Source: Bacteroidia bacterium
Lineage (GTDB): Bacteria > Bacteroidota > Bacteroidia > B-17B0 > Aurantibacillaceae
Reading direction: 5' to 3'
Assembly (NCBI GenBank): GCA_026003255.1
Contig: BPGX01000002.1
Location: 372,001 to 436,000 of the forward strand
Length of the DNA stretch: 64,000 nucleotides
The position numbers were made by a program, and so were the translations under genes. The notes under the pieces were generated by a model. It worked only from the letters and a program-made list of their open reading frames with translations, was not told where the DNA came from and searched no databases. Each line of letters opens with the position of its first letter. The stretch's first letter is position 1. Below, one piece after another: positions 21,337 through 30,715 of this stretch.

Positions 21337-21590
21337 TGAAGAGGTTTGATACAAAGTGAATTGTAGAGTCAGCCACTGTCTTATCCAATTTCTATCGGAG
21401 AATGCACGAATAGAATTAGAACCCTGATTACACTGATTAAAGGGATTTGTATAGATTGATTTTTTTGATTTTGAGTTGCCACTAATGATACGATTTGTGT
21501 TAGGGTGTGTAATTCAAGATTGAGTGTACAATTGGGCAATATGACATGCTGGAAGAAAAATTTGATAAGGAGAAAGCAAGATGGGTGTTA
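21337..21590. other. phoU-envC convergent spacer
   Basis: 254 bases between convergent genes. A degraded R3-like stretch (about 21415-21460, CCCTGATTACACTGATTAAAGG) is the only recognisable element. No clear terminator hairpin was found. Confidence 0.4.
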
Positions 21591-22889
21591 CTAATTGATT
21601 AACCAGAATTTTGGGTCTAAAGTTTGTTGTCCTTTCCAGATTTGAAAGTTGAGGGAGTATTTGTTTTCGTCTTCGTTTTTCATTACAGTGCCGATGATTT
21701 GTTTGGCGTTGACTTTATCGCCTTGTTTAACGTAAACGTCTTGGAGGTTTGAGTAAACAGTGAGGTATTCGCCATGACGAATAATGACGAGCTTGCCGCC
21801 CATAGGAGAGAGGGCAATGCCTGTTACTTCGCCATTAAAGACGGATTGAACTTTAACGGCTTGATTGGAACAGAGTTCAATGCCATTATTGAACATAACA
21901 AAACCTTTGATAGCGGGATGTTCGTATTCCCCGTAATTGGCGCAGATAAAGCCAGTTGGAACAGGCCATGGGAGTTTCCCTTTGTTGAGTTCAAAGTTGT
22001 TACCGATGAGTTCAGCTTCTTTGGAGAGGACTGGTACCATTGGTTTTTCTGATGATTTTTCAGTGTTTTTTTTAGATTTTTCTTTAACGGCGAGTTTTTC
22101 CTTTTCTTTTTCGGCTTTCATTTTAGCAAGTTTTTCGGCTTCTTCTTTTTTTCGTTTGATTTCTTCTTCTATGAGTTTTTTGATGGCTAATTGTAGTTCT
22201 TGTGCTTGCTTTTTCTTTTTTTCTAATTCAGCACGGAGCTCCTTTTCCTTTTTTTGAATTTGCTGCAGTTCCTGTTCTTCCTGGTGTTTTTCTTCTGCTA
22301 AGAGTTGTTTTTCCTGTTCTTCCTGATTGAGGAGTTGTTGTTTTTCCTGGAGTTGTTGTTGGAGTAATGAAAGTTGTTCTTGCAATTGCTTTTGATTTTT
22401 GATGATTTCTTTACCCTGCTTTTCTATGAATTTGCTGTATTGCTGGATGTATTTAAATCTTTGGTAAGCTTGATAGAAATCGTTTGCAGAGAAGATGAAG
22501 ATGAGGTCTTCTATACCTTTGGTCGATTGTTGACGCTGTGCGTGTCGGAGCATACGGGCATATTCGGATTTAAGTTTAACTAACTCCGATTGCAGTTGAT
22601 TGATGGTTTGGATGGTTTGATAGATTTCTTCGTTAATTTTAGTGAGTTCGGATTGTATGGTTTGAATGAGTTCTTCACGCATTTTAAGTTTTTGCTGGAG
22701 GATAATAATTTGACTGATGGAGAGTTTTTTATTAACCGATGTTTCTTTGAGCATACTGTTGATAAGGGCGATTTCTTGTTCTAATTTTTTTTTCTTTTTT
22801 TCAAGATGGGATTTGGAGTTTTGAGAAAAAAAGGATAAGGGAAGTATAAGTGATGCAACAACAAAAAGGTATTTTATGAAATACTGCAT
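21591..22889 (-). CDS. envC: EnvC-like murein hydrolase activator (degenerate LytM)
   Basis: 432 residues: signal peptide (about 1-22, ending SFFSQ), a long coiled coil of two blocks (about 25-260, very rich in Gln, Glu and Lys), and a C-terminal LytM/M23 domain (about 315-432). The zinc-site motif HxxxD is replaced by NNGIEL and HxH by LNFQIW, so catalysis is unlikely, as in EnvC, which activates amidases for septal peptidoglycan splitting. The coding strand is C/A-rich. It is convergent with phoU; its start lies 307 bases from lysS, divergently. Confidence 0.88.
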   Translation of the reverse strand: MQYFIKYLFVVASLILPLSFFSQNSKSHLEKKKKKLEQEIALINSMLKETSVNKKLSISQIIILQQKLKMREELIQTIQSELTKINEEIYQTIQTINQLQSELVKLKSEYARMLRHAQRQQSTKGIEDLIFIFSANDFYQAYQRFKYIQQYSKFIEKQGKEIIKNQKQLQEQLSLLQQQLQEKQQLLNQEEQEKQLLAEEKHQEEQELQQIQKKEKELRAELEKKKKQAQELQLAIKKLIEEEIKRKKEEAEKLAKMKAEKEKEKLAVKEKSKKNTEKSSEKPMVPVLSKEAELIGNNFELNKGKLPWPVPTGFICANYGEYEHPAIKGFVMFNNGIELCSNQAVKVQSVFNGEVTGIALSPMGGKLVIIRHGEYLTVYSNLQDVYVKQGDKVNAKQIIGTVMKNEDENKYSLNFQIWKGQQTLDPKFWLIN

Positions 22890-23131
22890 TCGGTATTTTA
22901 GGGCAAATATAGTGATTTTGGGAGTTGTGAGATGAGAGTTATGAGTTTTGAGTGATGGGTTGTGAATTAATAATTTTATTGAATATAGTGTAACACAGAT
23001 GACGCAGATTGGGACCGATTCGCACGAATGAAATAAGTTGGGAGTTGTAAATTGAATTAATAACTGTTTAATTTTTCAAAGAAAATTTCTGTTCGTGTTA
23101 TTTTACTTGATATTTTTTCTTAATGCATTAC
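22890..23131. other. envC-lysS divergent spacer
   Basis: Includes a strikingly cytosine-free stretch (22921-22980 has about 19 G and no C) and an R3-like fragment at 22990-23030. It marks the right edge of the block with G-rich plus strand. The lysS promoter follows. Confidence 0.45.
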
Positions 23132-23163
23132 TTTGTTAACTATTAAAATTTTATGCACCTTTG
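23132..23163 (+). promoter_or_regulatory. lysS promoter
   Basis: TTTG at 23132-23135, 20-base spacer, CACCTTTG at 23156-23163: a Bacteroidota-type -33/-7 pair with C in place of the first T of the -7 box. The lysS ATG is 33 bases downstream. Confidence 0.5.
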
Positions 23164-23196
23164 CAAGGTATTTTATTTAATTCCAATAATAGAACT

Positions 23197-24738
23197 ATGG
23201 AAAGACATCTTAGTGAACAAGAAATTATCAGACGCCAAAAACTACAACAATTACAAGAACTTGGTATTAATCCCTATCCGCCTGAAATCTTCCCGGTTAA
23301 TGTAACTGCAAAGGATATTAAAGAAAATTATGAACGGGATAAATTAAATTACAAAGATGTTTCCATTGCCGGTAGAATTATGAGTATCCGGGATATGGGA
23401 AAGGCGGCTTTTGCTGTATTACAAGACGCTACCGATAAGATACAATTATATATTAAACGAGATGAAATTTGTCCCAGTGAAGATAAAACACTCTACGATG
23501 TGGTTTGGAAAAAGTTAATAGATATTGGAGATATTATTGGAGTAAAAGGTTATGTTTTTACCACTAAAACCGGTGAAATATCCATTCATGTTCTTGAATT
23601 AAAACTTTTGACCAAAGCATTAAGACCCTTGCCTGTTGTCAAAGTTGATGAATCCGGAAAAGTACACGATGCTGTTACAGACCCCGAATTTAGATATCGG
23701 CAGAGATATGTAGATTTAATTATTAATCCGCATGTAAAAGACATTTTCATCAAGCGTACCAAGATTATTCAATCCATTCGAGAATATTTTAATAGCAAAG
23801 GTTATCTTGAAGTAGAAACGCCTATATTACAGCCCATTCCGGGTGGAGCTACTGCACGTCCTTTTATTACTCATCACAATGCTCTGGATATCCCCTTATA
23901 TTTGAGAATTGCCAATGAATTATATTTGAAACGTTTAATTGTTGGTGGTTTTGATGGTGTGTATGAATTCGCCAAAAATTTTAGAAATGAAGGCATTGAC
24001 CGTACACACAATCCGGAATTTACTGGTCTTGAAATTTATGTAGCATACAAAGATTACAACTGGATGATGCAATTTACTGAAACAATGATTGAAAAAGTTG
24101 TTACCGACTTGTACGATAAAACTGAGATAGAAGTGGAAGGTAAAATCATTGATTTCAAAGCCCCCTTCAGAAGAATAACAATCACCGATGCTATAAAAGA
24201 AAAAACTGGTGTTGATATTTCTAACATCACCGAAGAAGAATTAAGACAGTTGTGTAAAAAACACCATATTGAAATTGACGAGAGCATGGGCAAAGGCAAA
24301 CTGATTGATGAATTATTCTCTAACCTTTGCGAAAAAGAATTGATACAGCCGACATTTGTAATGGATTACCCAATTGAAACTTCTCCACTAACTAAAAAGC
24401 ATCGTAGCAAGCCCGGTTTTGTAGAACGATTTGAATTATACATCAATGGACAGGAAATAGCCAATGCTTACACAGAATTGAACGACCCCATTGACCAATA
24501 CCAACGATTTGAAGAACAAGTGAAACTCAAACAAAAAGGCGATGACGAAGCTATGTATATGGACTACGATTTCATTCGTGCTTTGGAATATGGAATGCCG
24601 CCTACTGCTGGATTGGGCGTGGGAATTGATCGTTTGACTATGCTTTTGACCAATCAGCATTCTATTCAGGAAGTCATTTTATTCCCACAAATGCGTCCTG
24701 AAAAAATCACTGAAACCGCAGAAAAAGAAACATTATGA
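23197..24738 (+). CDS. lysS: lysyl-tRNA synthetase (class II)
   Basis: 513 residues from the ATG at 23197; the in-frame TTG at 23161 falls in the -7 box. The N-terminal OB-fold anticodon-binding domain (about 45-150, GRIMSIRDMGKAAFAVLQD) precedes the class II catalytic core with motif 2 FRNEGIDRTHNPEFT and motif 3 GLGVGIDRLTMLL. It charges tRNA-Lys. Length is typical. The 3' end overlaps the following lipoprotein gene by 4 bases. Confidence 0.95.
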   Translation: MERHLSEQEIIRRQKLQQLQELGINPYPPEIFPVNVTAKDIKENYERDKLNYKDVSIAGRIMSIRDMGKAAFAVLQDATDKIQLYIKRDEICPSEDKTLYDVVWKKLIDIGDIIGVKGYVFTTKTGEISIHVLELKLLTKALRPLPVVKVDESGKVHDAVTDPEFRYRQRYVDLIINPHVKDIFIKRTKIIQSIREYFNSKGYLEVETPILQPIPGGATARPFITHHNALDIPLYLRIANELYLKRLIVGGFDGVYEFAKNFRNEGIDRTHNPEFTGLEIYVAYKDYNWMMQFTETMIEKVVTDLYDKTEIEVEGKIIDFKAPFRRITITDAIKEKTGVDISNITEEELRQLCKKHHIEIDESMGKGKLIDELFSNLCEKELIQPTFVMDYPIETSPLTKKHRSKPGFVERFELYINGQEIANAYTELNDPIDQYQRFEEQVKLKQKGDDEAMYMDYDFIRALEYGMPPTAGLGVGIDRLTMLLTNQHSIQEVILFPQMRPEKITETAEKETL

Positions 24739-25277
24739 AAAAACTATTTATAGGATTATGTTTTATTGCCTTATTGATTTTTTTTGAAAATTGTGACACG
24801 CCTTCAAAGGCAAAAGAAGAACACATTTCTACACGTTTATTCCCTCAATATTCTGAATATGTTGAAAAAATCATCAAAACAGATAGTTCTATTATTCGTG
24901 GTCTTAATTTGAATGTTTCGCAACAAATCATAAAAACTATTGAAAACACCAAGCCATCTGTAGAAAAAAAAGATACATTAGAATTTCAATATCAGGTAGA
25001 TAGTTTAGTTTCTTATTCAGTGAAATATCTTTTACGCAACGACAGTTTAGAAGAAATCAACATCTGGGTATATGCCAATAATCCTGATATTGCATCGCAA
25101 ATATTTTCTGAACTCAAAGATTATTATCAAAAAAAATTACCTGACCCTATCGAAGATAAGGGATATGTAGTGTATAATTGTGTTCAAGGAGAACGGAGAC
25201 CCTTTGTGGTTTCTATTTCTGATTTTTCTACACCAAACAAAGGGCAAATTAATTTGGTGATTTACAAGGACAAGTAA
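24735..25277 (+). CDS. lipoprotein of unknown function
   Basis: 180 residues overlapping lysS by 4 bases. The first 20 residues are hydrophobic and end FFENC, a plausible though non-ideal lipobox. The mature part is an alpha/beta protein with no motif I recognise (segments such as VDSLVSYSVKYLLRNDSLEEINIWVY). Its coupling to lysS is probably positional. Likely an outer-membrane-associated or periplasmic protein. Confidence 0.65.
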   Translation: MKKLFIGLCFIALLIFFENCDTPSKAKEEHISTRLFPQYSEYVEKIIKTDSSIIRGLNLNVSQQIIKTIENTKPSVEKKDTLEFQYQVDSLVSYSVKYLLRNDSLEEINIWVYANNPDIASQIFSELKDYYQKKLPDPIEDKGYVVYNCVQGERRPFVVSISDFSTPNKGQINLVIYKDK

Positions 25278-25320
25278 GCTGATTACAAGTTTGGTTTAAT
25301 TATTAATTTTTTAGCATTCA

Positions 25321-25347
25321 TTGTACCTAAAATAAATGTTATCTTTG
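25321..25347 (+). promoter_or_regulatory. Bacteroidota-type promoter
   Basis: TATCTTTG (25340-25347) is an exact TAnnTTTG -7 box, with TTG 16 bases upstream (25321-25323). The gene start is 12 bases further on, a very short leader. Confidence 0.6.
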
Positions 25348-25358
25348 CAAATAAAAAA

Positions 25359-25997
25359 ATGAGAAAGTATATAACAGGATTTTTGTTGTGTATTGTTTTT
25401 ACCTATTTTGGTCAAAAATCTTTTGAAGGGAAAATTGAATTTATGTATTACCATCGAGATACAACAAAAAATGTTTATGATGTTAAAGACCACAATGTGC
25501 GTTTAGACCAATATTCCAAAAAAAATGATGGATCATTAGAAGGAAGTTTTTTGTTTAACCTAAACACTAAAGAAATTAAGATGATCAGTCACAAGCGAAA
25601 ACTCTGGAATATTCATAAAAGCAGCGTCCCACCTGTAATTAAAGGATATTGTGAAGTAATCAAAACATCAAATACTAAAACAATTGCCGGACATAAATGC
25701 ACAGAATATGTTGTAAAAAATAAAGAAGAAGATATTGAAATTTCTTACTGGATTACAACAGCCAATTTTGATTTTTTTATACCACTGCTTCAAATATGGA
25801 ATAGAAAAGACAAACAATCCGTTTACTTCAATAAGATACAAAACTTACCAAAAGGTTCTATGCCTTTGCTCTCTATTGAAAAGCAAATAAGCACAGGTAA
25901 AATTCTGTCTAAACTGGAAACAACAAAACTTAGTCAAGAAAAAATAAATTTAAGTGTGTTTGAAATTCCAAAGGACTACAAAAAATTTGAAGAATGA
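25359..25997 (+). CDS. secreted DUF4412-like protein
   Basis: 212 residues with a signal peptide ending about YFGQ. The body resembles DUF4412-type secreted beta-rich proteins of Bacteroidota: an initial FEGKIEFMYY strand, a NLNTKEIKMISHKRKLW segment and TIAGHKCTEYVVKNKEEDIEISYWITT, where the G-x-K-C-xx-Y pattern is characteristic. Function is unknown; periplasmic or outer membrane-associated. Transcribed from its own promoter and overlapping the next gene by 4 bases. Confidence 0.65.
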   Translation: MRKYITGFLLCIVFTYFGQKSFEGKIEFMYYHRDTTKNVYDVKDHNVRLDQYSKKNDGSLEGSFLFNLNTKEIKMISHKRKLWNIHKSSVPPVIKGYCEVIKTSNTKTIAGHKCTEYVVKNKEEDIEISYWITTANFDFFIPLLQIWNRKDKQSVYFNKIQNLPKGSMPLLSIEKQISTGKILSKLETTKLSQEKINLSVFEIPKDYKKFEE

Positions 25998-26230
25998 AAA
26001 AAGTCATTGTCTTTTTTATCTCTTTATTTTTTCTGTCCTACTCAATAATGGCACAATGTGCTATGTGCAAAGTTGCTGCCGAAAGCGATTTACAAAACAA
26101 CCCCAATTCGATTGCAAAAGGCATAAATTCTGGCATCTTGTTTTTAATGGTTATTCCATATATTTTAATGGCTTTCTTTTTCAGAAAAGAAATAATACAA
26201 TTTTTGAAAGGTAAAAAGAACAGCGAATGA
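25994..26230 (+). CDS. small CxxC membrane protein
   Basis: 78 residues with two hydrophobic segments: a signal-like one (3-20) ending IMAQ, and a membrane helix (about 45-63, GILFLMVIPYILMAFFF). Between them is CAMCKVAAE, a CxxC pair directly after the cleavage site, then GINSGILF. Small proteins with this layout recur in Bacteroidota and appear genuine. The CxxC could bind metal or undergo thiol exchange in the periplasm. It overlaps the upstream gene by 4 bases and is convergent with the molybdoenzyme operon. Confidence 0.72.
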   Translation: MKKVIVFFISLFFLSYSIMAQCAMCKVAAESDLQNNPNSIAKGINSGILFLMVIPYILMAFFFRKEIIQFLKGKKNSE

Positions 26231-26249
26231 GAAACTACACCATTTATCT

Positions 26250-27188
26250 CTATTCATTAGTAATCTTTTTATAAAAATTTTCCAATTGAATTTGTAAAAT
26301 TTGTTTTCTATATTCTCTTGAGAAGAAATCATTATCAACTATTCGCACCTTCTTAATTTTATTGCTTAACCATTCTGAAAAAACAAGATCTGTATTTAAG
26401 TAATATTCCCATATAATAGGCGCTGGATCTACACTTCCTAAACCAATTTTTAATACATTATTGGATTTTACTGCTGCAATAGTCAATGAGCTAAAATCCA
26501 AACTCTGTCTTTGACGTAATTTGTAATAATAATACTCTTTGCACTTTACCAGAGGTAAATGAATGCTAACAATTAAATCTCCTGATTTCAAACGATGTGG
26601 AGATATACCATCCCCTGAATATATTTCTGAAAGATTTTTTGTTTCTTTTGTTTTTGAATGTGTAGAAAGAATGGTAAGCTTTGCATCACAAGCCAACAGA
26701 ACAGGAGCCATATCAGAAGATGACTTTGAAAAACAATTTTTCCTTCCTCCGGTTGCAATGCAAACATCCCCCTCACATTTCAAACATCGTCCGATACTAT
26801 TTCTCCACCATTCTGTTTGATCATAAAACACACATCTGTTCTCGCACAATAAATTACCTCCAATTGTCGCGTTAAAACGAATAACAGGAGACGCTATTGA
26901 ACGAGCTGCTTCTTTTAATATCGGGTAATATTCAATAATCAATGGATGAGTAATAATAGTATTCAAAGTTACACCTGCACCGATTATAAGTTCGTTATTA
27001 TTTACTTGAATAGATTTAAGTTCTTCAATATTACTAATGTCAATAAATACATCGTTTGTAATGTTTTTTTGTTTATAGTGCATTATCAGATCTGTTCCAC
27101 CTGCAATATATTTTGCACTTGTTGAGTATTGTTCGTACAATGATATAACCTCATTAAGATTTTGAGGGGTCAAGTATTTTTTATTCAT
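26250..27188 (-). CDS. hcrB: 4-hydroxybenzoyl-CoA reductase FAD/[4Fe-4S] subunit
   Basis: 312 residues of the FAD-binding subunit family of molybdenum hydroxylases. The FAD motifs KYIAGGTDLI (26-35) and TIGGNLL (108-114) are present. The key feature is a 30-40-residue insertion with cysteines 119, 135, 143 and 152. The spacing 16/8/9 is the one recalled for the extra [4Fe-4S] cluster of Thauera HcrB, which ordinary xanthine dehydrogenases lack. HcrB feeds ferredoxin electrons towards Mo for reductive removal of the para-hydroxyl of 4-hydroxybenzoyl-CoA, giving benzoyl-CoA. It is the last gene of the leftward operon, 11 bases after the Mo subunit. Confidence 0.82.
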   Translation of the reverse strand: MNKKYLTPQNLNEVISLYEQYSTSAKYIAGGTDLIMHYKQKNITNDVFIDISNIEELKSIQVNNNELIIGAGVTLNTIITHPLIIEYYPILKEAARSIASPVIRFNATIGGNLLCENRCVFYDQTEWWRNSIGRCLKCEGDVCIATGGRKNCFSKSSSDMAPVLLACDAKLTILSTHSKTKETKNLSEIYSGDGISPHRLKSGDLIVSIHLPLVKCKEYYYYKLRQRQSLDFSSLTIAAVKSNNVLKIGLGSVDPAPIIWEYYLNTDLVFSEWLSNKIKKVRIVDNDFFSREYRKQILQIQLENFYKKITNE

Positions 27189-27199
27189 ATATCTTAAAA

Positions 27200-29983
27200 T
27201 TATTGATAAATAAGTGCTTTATTTTGGATAGCTTTAAATACTTTTTCAAAAGTTATAGGTAATGAATCTATACGAACTCCAACTGCATCATAAATAGCAT
27301 TTGCAACAGCAGGAATACTGGGGTGTAATGCACCTTCACCACATTCTTTGGCTCCAAATGGTCCTTCTGGATCAATGCTTTCAATAATATTTGTATGAAA
27401 TTCCGGTATATCTAAAGAAGTGGGAATTTTATAATCAAGAAAATTATTATTCAGAAGATACCCATCATGATACTTCATCTGTTCACTTATTGCCTGACCT
27501 AATCCCATGTGCCAAGAACCTTCTAATTGTCCTTCTACTGCCAGCGGATTTAATGCTCTTCCACAATCATGAGCACCCCATAAATTAATCACTTTATATT
27601 CACCAGTATCTGGATTAACTTTTACTTCTGCAATAACAGCCCCAAAGCTGTATGAAGGACTTAATCCTGCACCAGCACCTTTGTAAGTGCCCCCCAATTT
27701 AGGTGAAATATACCAACCACTTACTGAAATAGCACCCCTATGAGCTAAAGTTATATCTACCGCTTCATTCCAGGTACATACATGTTTACCATCTTTAGTT
27801 TTAATCGTTCCATTATCAATAAAAATACTTTCCTCTGGAATTTCTTTTCTTCTGGCTACCTCTTTAATAATTTCCTGCTTTAATTTTTCTGAAGCAGCTT
27901 TGGTAGCATTTCCTGCCATAAATGTTACTCTACTGGAATAACTTCCTAGATCTACAGGCGTTAAAAAGGTATCTGCCATTACCACTTGAATATAACTTTT
28001 TTCAATTCCAATCGCTTCTGCTGCTATCATTGGAAGTAACGTGTCCGTACCTTGACCAATGTCGCTGGCTCCAGATGATAACATAATACGTCCATCAAAA
28101 TCTAACTTTAAGTGCACTACCGATTGTGGATATTCATTCCAGATAATAGGTAACAAGCTACCACTAATGTACCAGCTACATGCAACTCCAATTCCGTGTC
28201 CATAAGGTAATTTTCCGTGTTTGTTTTTCCAATCCGATTGCTGCATCACTGTTTTTAATGCATCTTCTATGCCATTGCTAGTAATTCTGAATTGTCCTAA
28301 TGTTGTGGTATTAGAAGGTAGAAAATTACGCAGTCGAAATTCACAAGGATCAATCTTAAGATCATGAGCTATTTCGTCAATGAGACATTCTGTTACAAAA
28401 CGAGCGTTGACGCCACCGTGTCCACGCATTGCACCACATTGAGGTTTATTAGTATACACCCGTGTAGAATCAAACCCATAATAATCGGTACGATAAGGAC
28501 CTTGCAATAAAACGCCGTTATAATAAGTGGTAACTACACCAAAACTTCCATAAGCCCCTCCATCAATTAATGTTCTACCGTATATTGCTTTGAGATTACC
28601 TGTTTTATCCGCACCTATTTTTATTGTTATTTTAGAAGGATGTCTTCCGTGATTGGTCAAAAAAACCTCTTCTCTACTTAAAGTAACTTTTACTGGCCGA
28701 TGTGTTTTCATAGCTAAATACGCAGCTATTATTTCATGAGCAAAAGGATCGCTTTTACCTCCAAATCCTCCTCCAACGTATGGTTTAATCACCCGTACTT
28801 TATGTAATGGCAGATGTAATACTTTTGCCAATGAACGATGTAAATAGTGCGGTACCTGAGTAGCTGTAATTATGTTAATTCCGTTTTCATTGTACCATGC
28901 TGTACAAGCATGAGGTTCCGTAAATCCATGATTAATCCCATCAAATGAAACAGTCATTTCTTTTATTACATCCGATTCTGACCATGCTTCTTCTTTTCCA
29001 ATTTTTATTTCTGCTTGCTTATGAATATTAGATTTGTATTTTGCACTATTTGCGTGAATAAGATGGTCTTTATCCTCTATAGGTTTTAAACTATCTTCAA
29101 TCGTCAAAAATGCAGGCAGGGGTTCATATTCTACACGAATTTTACTAATGGCTTCTTCTGCATCTTCTATTGTTTCAGCAGCTACTGCTGCAACAACTTC
29201 TCCAACAAATCTTACCTTATCAATTGCTAAGGCCGTTTCATCTTGCGAAATAGGAAGTACTCCAAATTTTTCTGGAAGTTCTTTTCCGGTTACAATATAC
29301 TTCACATTGGGATTCTTTAATGCCTCAGAAACGTCAATTGATTTAATTTTTGCGTGAGGTAAAGGGCTTCTTAAAAATTTGCAGTACAAAACATTTTTAA
29401 AAACATAATCATCTGCGTAATCTGCTAATCCTTTAGCTTTTTTTTCTGCTTCAATGTATGGCGTCTTCTTTCCAATAGTATGAAAAGATGTTTGGTTACT
29501 TTCAAATTCACTATCATTATTAAAGGTTTTAATTCCGGCATATTCAGCAATAGCGTCAATAATTTTTTTATACCCGGTACATCTACATAAATTACCAGAT
29601 ATGCTTTCCTTGATTTCATCAAGGGTACAATCAGGGTGTGTTTTCACAAAATGTAAAGCAGTCATAATCATTCCGGGCGTACAAAAACCGCATTGAATAG
29701 CTCCATGTTTTACAAATAACTTTTGAAGTAAGGTGTCTTCATCATTCGTGATACCTTCAATCGTGGTAACCCTTTTGTTATGTGCCTTAAAAGTAGGTGT
29801 AATGCAAGAGTTTACAGGAGTATTATCTATCCAAACAGTACATGTCCCACAAGTGCCCTGATCACATCCAATTTTTGTACCTTTTAATAATAACCGTTCT
29901 CTCAAGGTGTAGCTCAACATTTCATCTTCTTTGATAAGGAGATGATGTTCTACATTATTAACAATTAGTCTTACAGGTATCAT
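27200..29983 (-). CDS. hcrA: fused [2Fe-2S]-molybdopterin subunit, 4-hydroxybenzoyl-CoA reductase-like (HcrC::HcrA)
   Basis: 927 residues joining two usually separate subunits. Residues 1-155 are the small subunit with two [2Fe-2S] clusters (Cys40, 45, 48, 60 and Cys98, 101, 133, 135). After a linker, residues about 170-927 are the Mo subunit, with GGGFGGK near 405, AMRGHGG and the catalytic-Glu region GAKECGEG near 878. Known 4-HBCR has separate HcrA, B and C; the fused layout recalls aldehyde oxidoreductase, which lacks FAD. The HcrB-like partner next door and the benzoyl-CoA genes opposite argue for a hydroxybenzoyl-CoA substrate, but another aromatic hydroxylation or dehydroxylation is possible. 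Confidence 0.78.
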   Translation of the reverse strand: MIPVRLIVNNVEHHLLIKEDEMLSYTLRERLLLKGTKIGCDQGTCGTCTVWIDNTPVNSCITPTFKAHNKRVTTIEGITNDEDTLLQKLFVKHGAIQCGFCTPGMIMTALHFVKTHPDCTLDEIKESISGNLCRCTGYKKIIDAIAEYAGIKTFNNDSEFESNQTSFHTIGKKTPYIEAEKKAKGLADYADDYVFKNVLYCKFLRSPLPHAKIKSIDVSEALKNPNVKYIVTGKELPEKFGVLPISQDETALAIDKVRFVGEVVAAVAAETIEDAEEAISKIRVEYEPLPAFLTIEDSLKPIEDKDHLIHANSAKYKSNIHKQAEIKIGKEEAWSESDVIKEMTVSFDGINHGFTEPHACTAWYNENGINIITATQVPHYLHRSLAKVLHLPLHKVRVIKPYVGGGFGGKSDPFAHEIIAAYLAMKTHRPVKVTLSREEVFLTNHGRHPSKITIKIGADKTGNLKAIYGRTLIDGGAYGSFGVVTTYYNGVLLQGPYRTDYYGFDSTRVYTNKPQCGAMRGHGGVNARFVTECLIDEIAHDLKIDPCEFRLRNFLPSNTTTLGQFRITSNGIEDALKTVMQQSDWKNKHGKLPYGHGIGVACSWYISGSLLPIIWNEYPQSVVHLKLDFDGRIMLSSGASDIGQGTDTLLPMIAAEAIGIEKSYIQVVMADTFLTPVDLGSYSSRVTFMAGNATKAASEKLKQEIIKEVARRKEIPEESIFIDNGTIKTKDGKHVCTWNEAVDITLAHRGAISVSGWYISPKLGGTYKGAGAGLSPSYSFGAVIAEVKVNPDTGEYKVINLWGAHDCGRALNPLAVEGQLEGSWHMGLGQAISEQMKYHDGYLLNNNFLDYKIPTSLDIPEFHTNIIESIDPEGPFGAKECGEGALHPSIPAVANAIYDAVGVRIDSLPITFEKVFKAIQNKALIYQ

Positions 29984-29995
29984 ATTTTAATATTT

Positions 29996-30715
29996 TTACA
30001 ATGTTACATGTCCAATAGATTTTCCACCATCTACATATATGACTTGTCCATTAATGAAATTTGTTTTTTCGTTAAGTAGAAAAGAGGCCACTTCCGCAAT
30101 ATCTTCGGGCTTCCCGATATTTTTTTGTGGTTGAGCATCTATAAGTTTCTGAAGCACGTGAGGTGGTAAATTATCTGTCAATTCAGTTTTTATAAGCCCT
30201 GGTGCTATTACGTTTACTGAAATATTATATTTTCCAACTTCCAGAGCCAATGCTCGGCTTAGCCCAACTATTCCAGCTTTTGAAGCACTATAATTTGTTT
30301 GTCCAGGATTCCCAAGTAATGCTCTTGATGCGATATTAATGATTTTTCCAAAAGATTGTTGCTTCATTATTTTTACTGCTTCTCTGCATACCAACCATGT
30401 TCCTTTTAAATTCACATTAATGACTTTCTCAAAATCTTCTACGGACATTTTCCATATAACATTATCACGAATAATGCCCGCGTTGTTTATAACACCATAT
30501 ATTTCTGGATATTTGGATTGAATAAATTGAAAACTCTGTAATACATCTGACTCTAGAGATACATCACATTTAATAAATTCAATATCCGTGTCTTGTTTTT
30601 CAGGAGACGAAACATCCAGATTGATTACCTTAAAATTGTCTAATAATAGTCGCCTTGCAATGGCAAGCCCTATACCTTTCGACGCTCCTGTTATTATGAT
30701 AAGTTTTTGAGACAT
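29996..30715 (-). CDS. short-chain dehydrogenase/reductase (FabG-like)
   Basis: 239 residues of a classical SDR. The cofactor motif TGASKGIG (9-16), NNAG, and the catalytic Ser-Tyr-Lys set (IASRALLGNPGQTNYSASKAG) are intact, ending in the GQVIYVDGG strand. It most resembles 3-oxoacyl reductases, but it sits inside the molybdoenzyme operon, overlapping xdhC by 22 bases and 12 bases before the Mo subunit. A role on a hydroxylated alicyclic CoA ester, comparable with BadH in Rhodopseudomonas, is possible; this is inference from context only. Confidence 0.8.
   Translation of the reverse strand: MSQKLIIITGASKGIGLAIARRLLLDNFKVINLDVSSPEKQDTDIEFIKCDVSLESDVLQSFQFIQSKYPEIYGVINNAGIIRDNVIWKMSVEDFEKVINVNLKGTWLVCREAVKIMKQQSFGKIINIASRALLGNPGQTNYSASKAGIVGLSRALALEVGKYNISVNVIAPGLIKTELTDNLPPHVLQKLIDAQPQKNIGKPEDIAEVASFLLNEKTNFINGQVIYVDGGKSIGHVTL

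Noticed and set aside
21774-22784. Plus-strand frames across 21.8-22.8 kb
   Set aside because: Antisense to the long coiled-coil region of the envC-like gene; low-complexity shadow frames rich in Phe, Leu and Ser.
26250-29983. Xanthine dehydrogenase
   Set aside because: The FAD subunit carries the four-cysteine insertion absent from xanthine dehydrogenases, and no purine genes are nearby.
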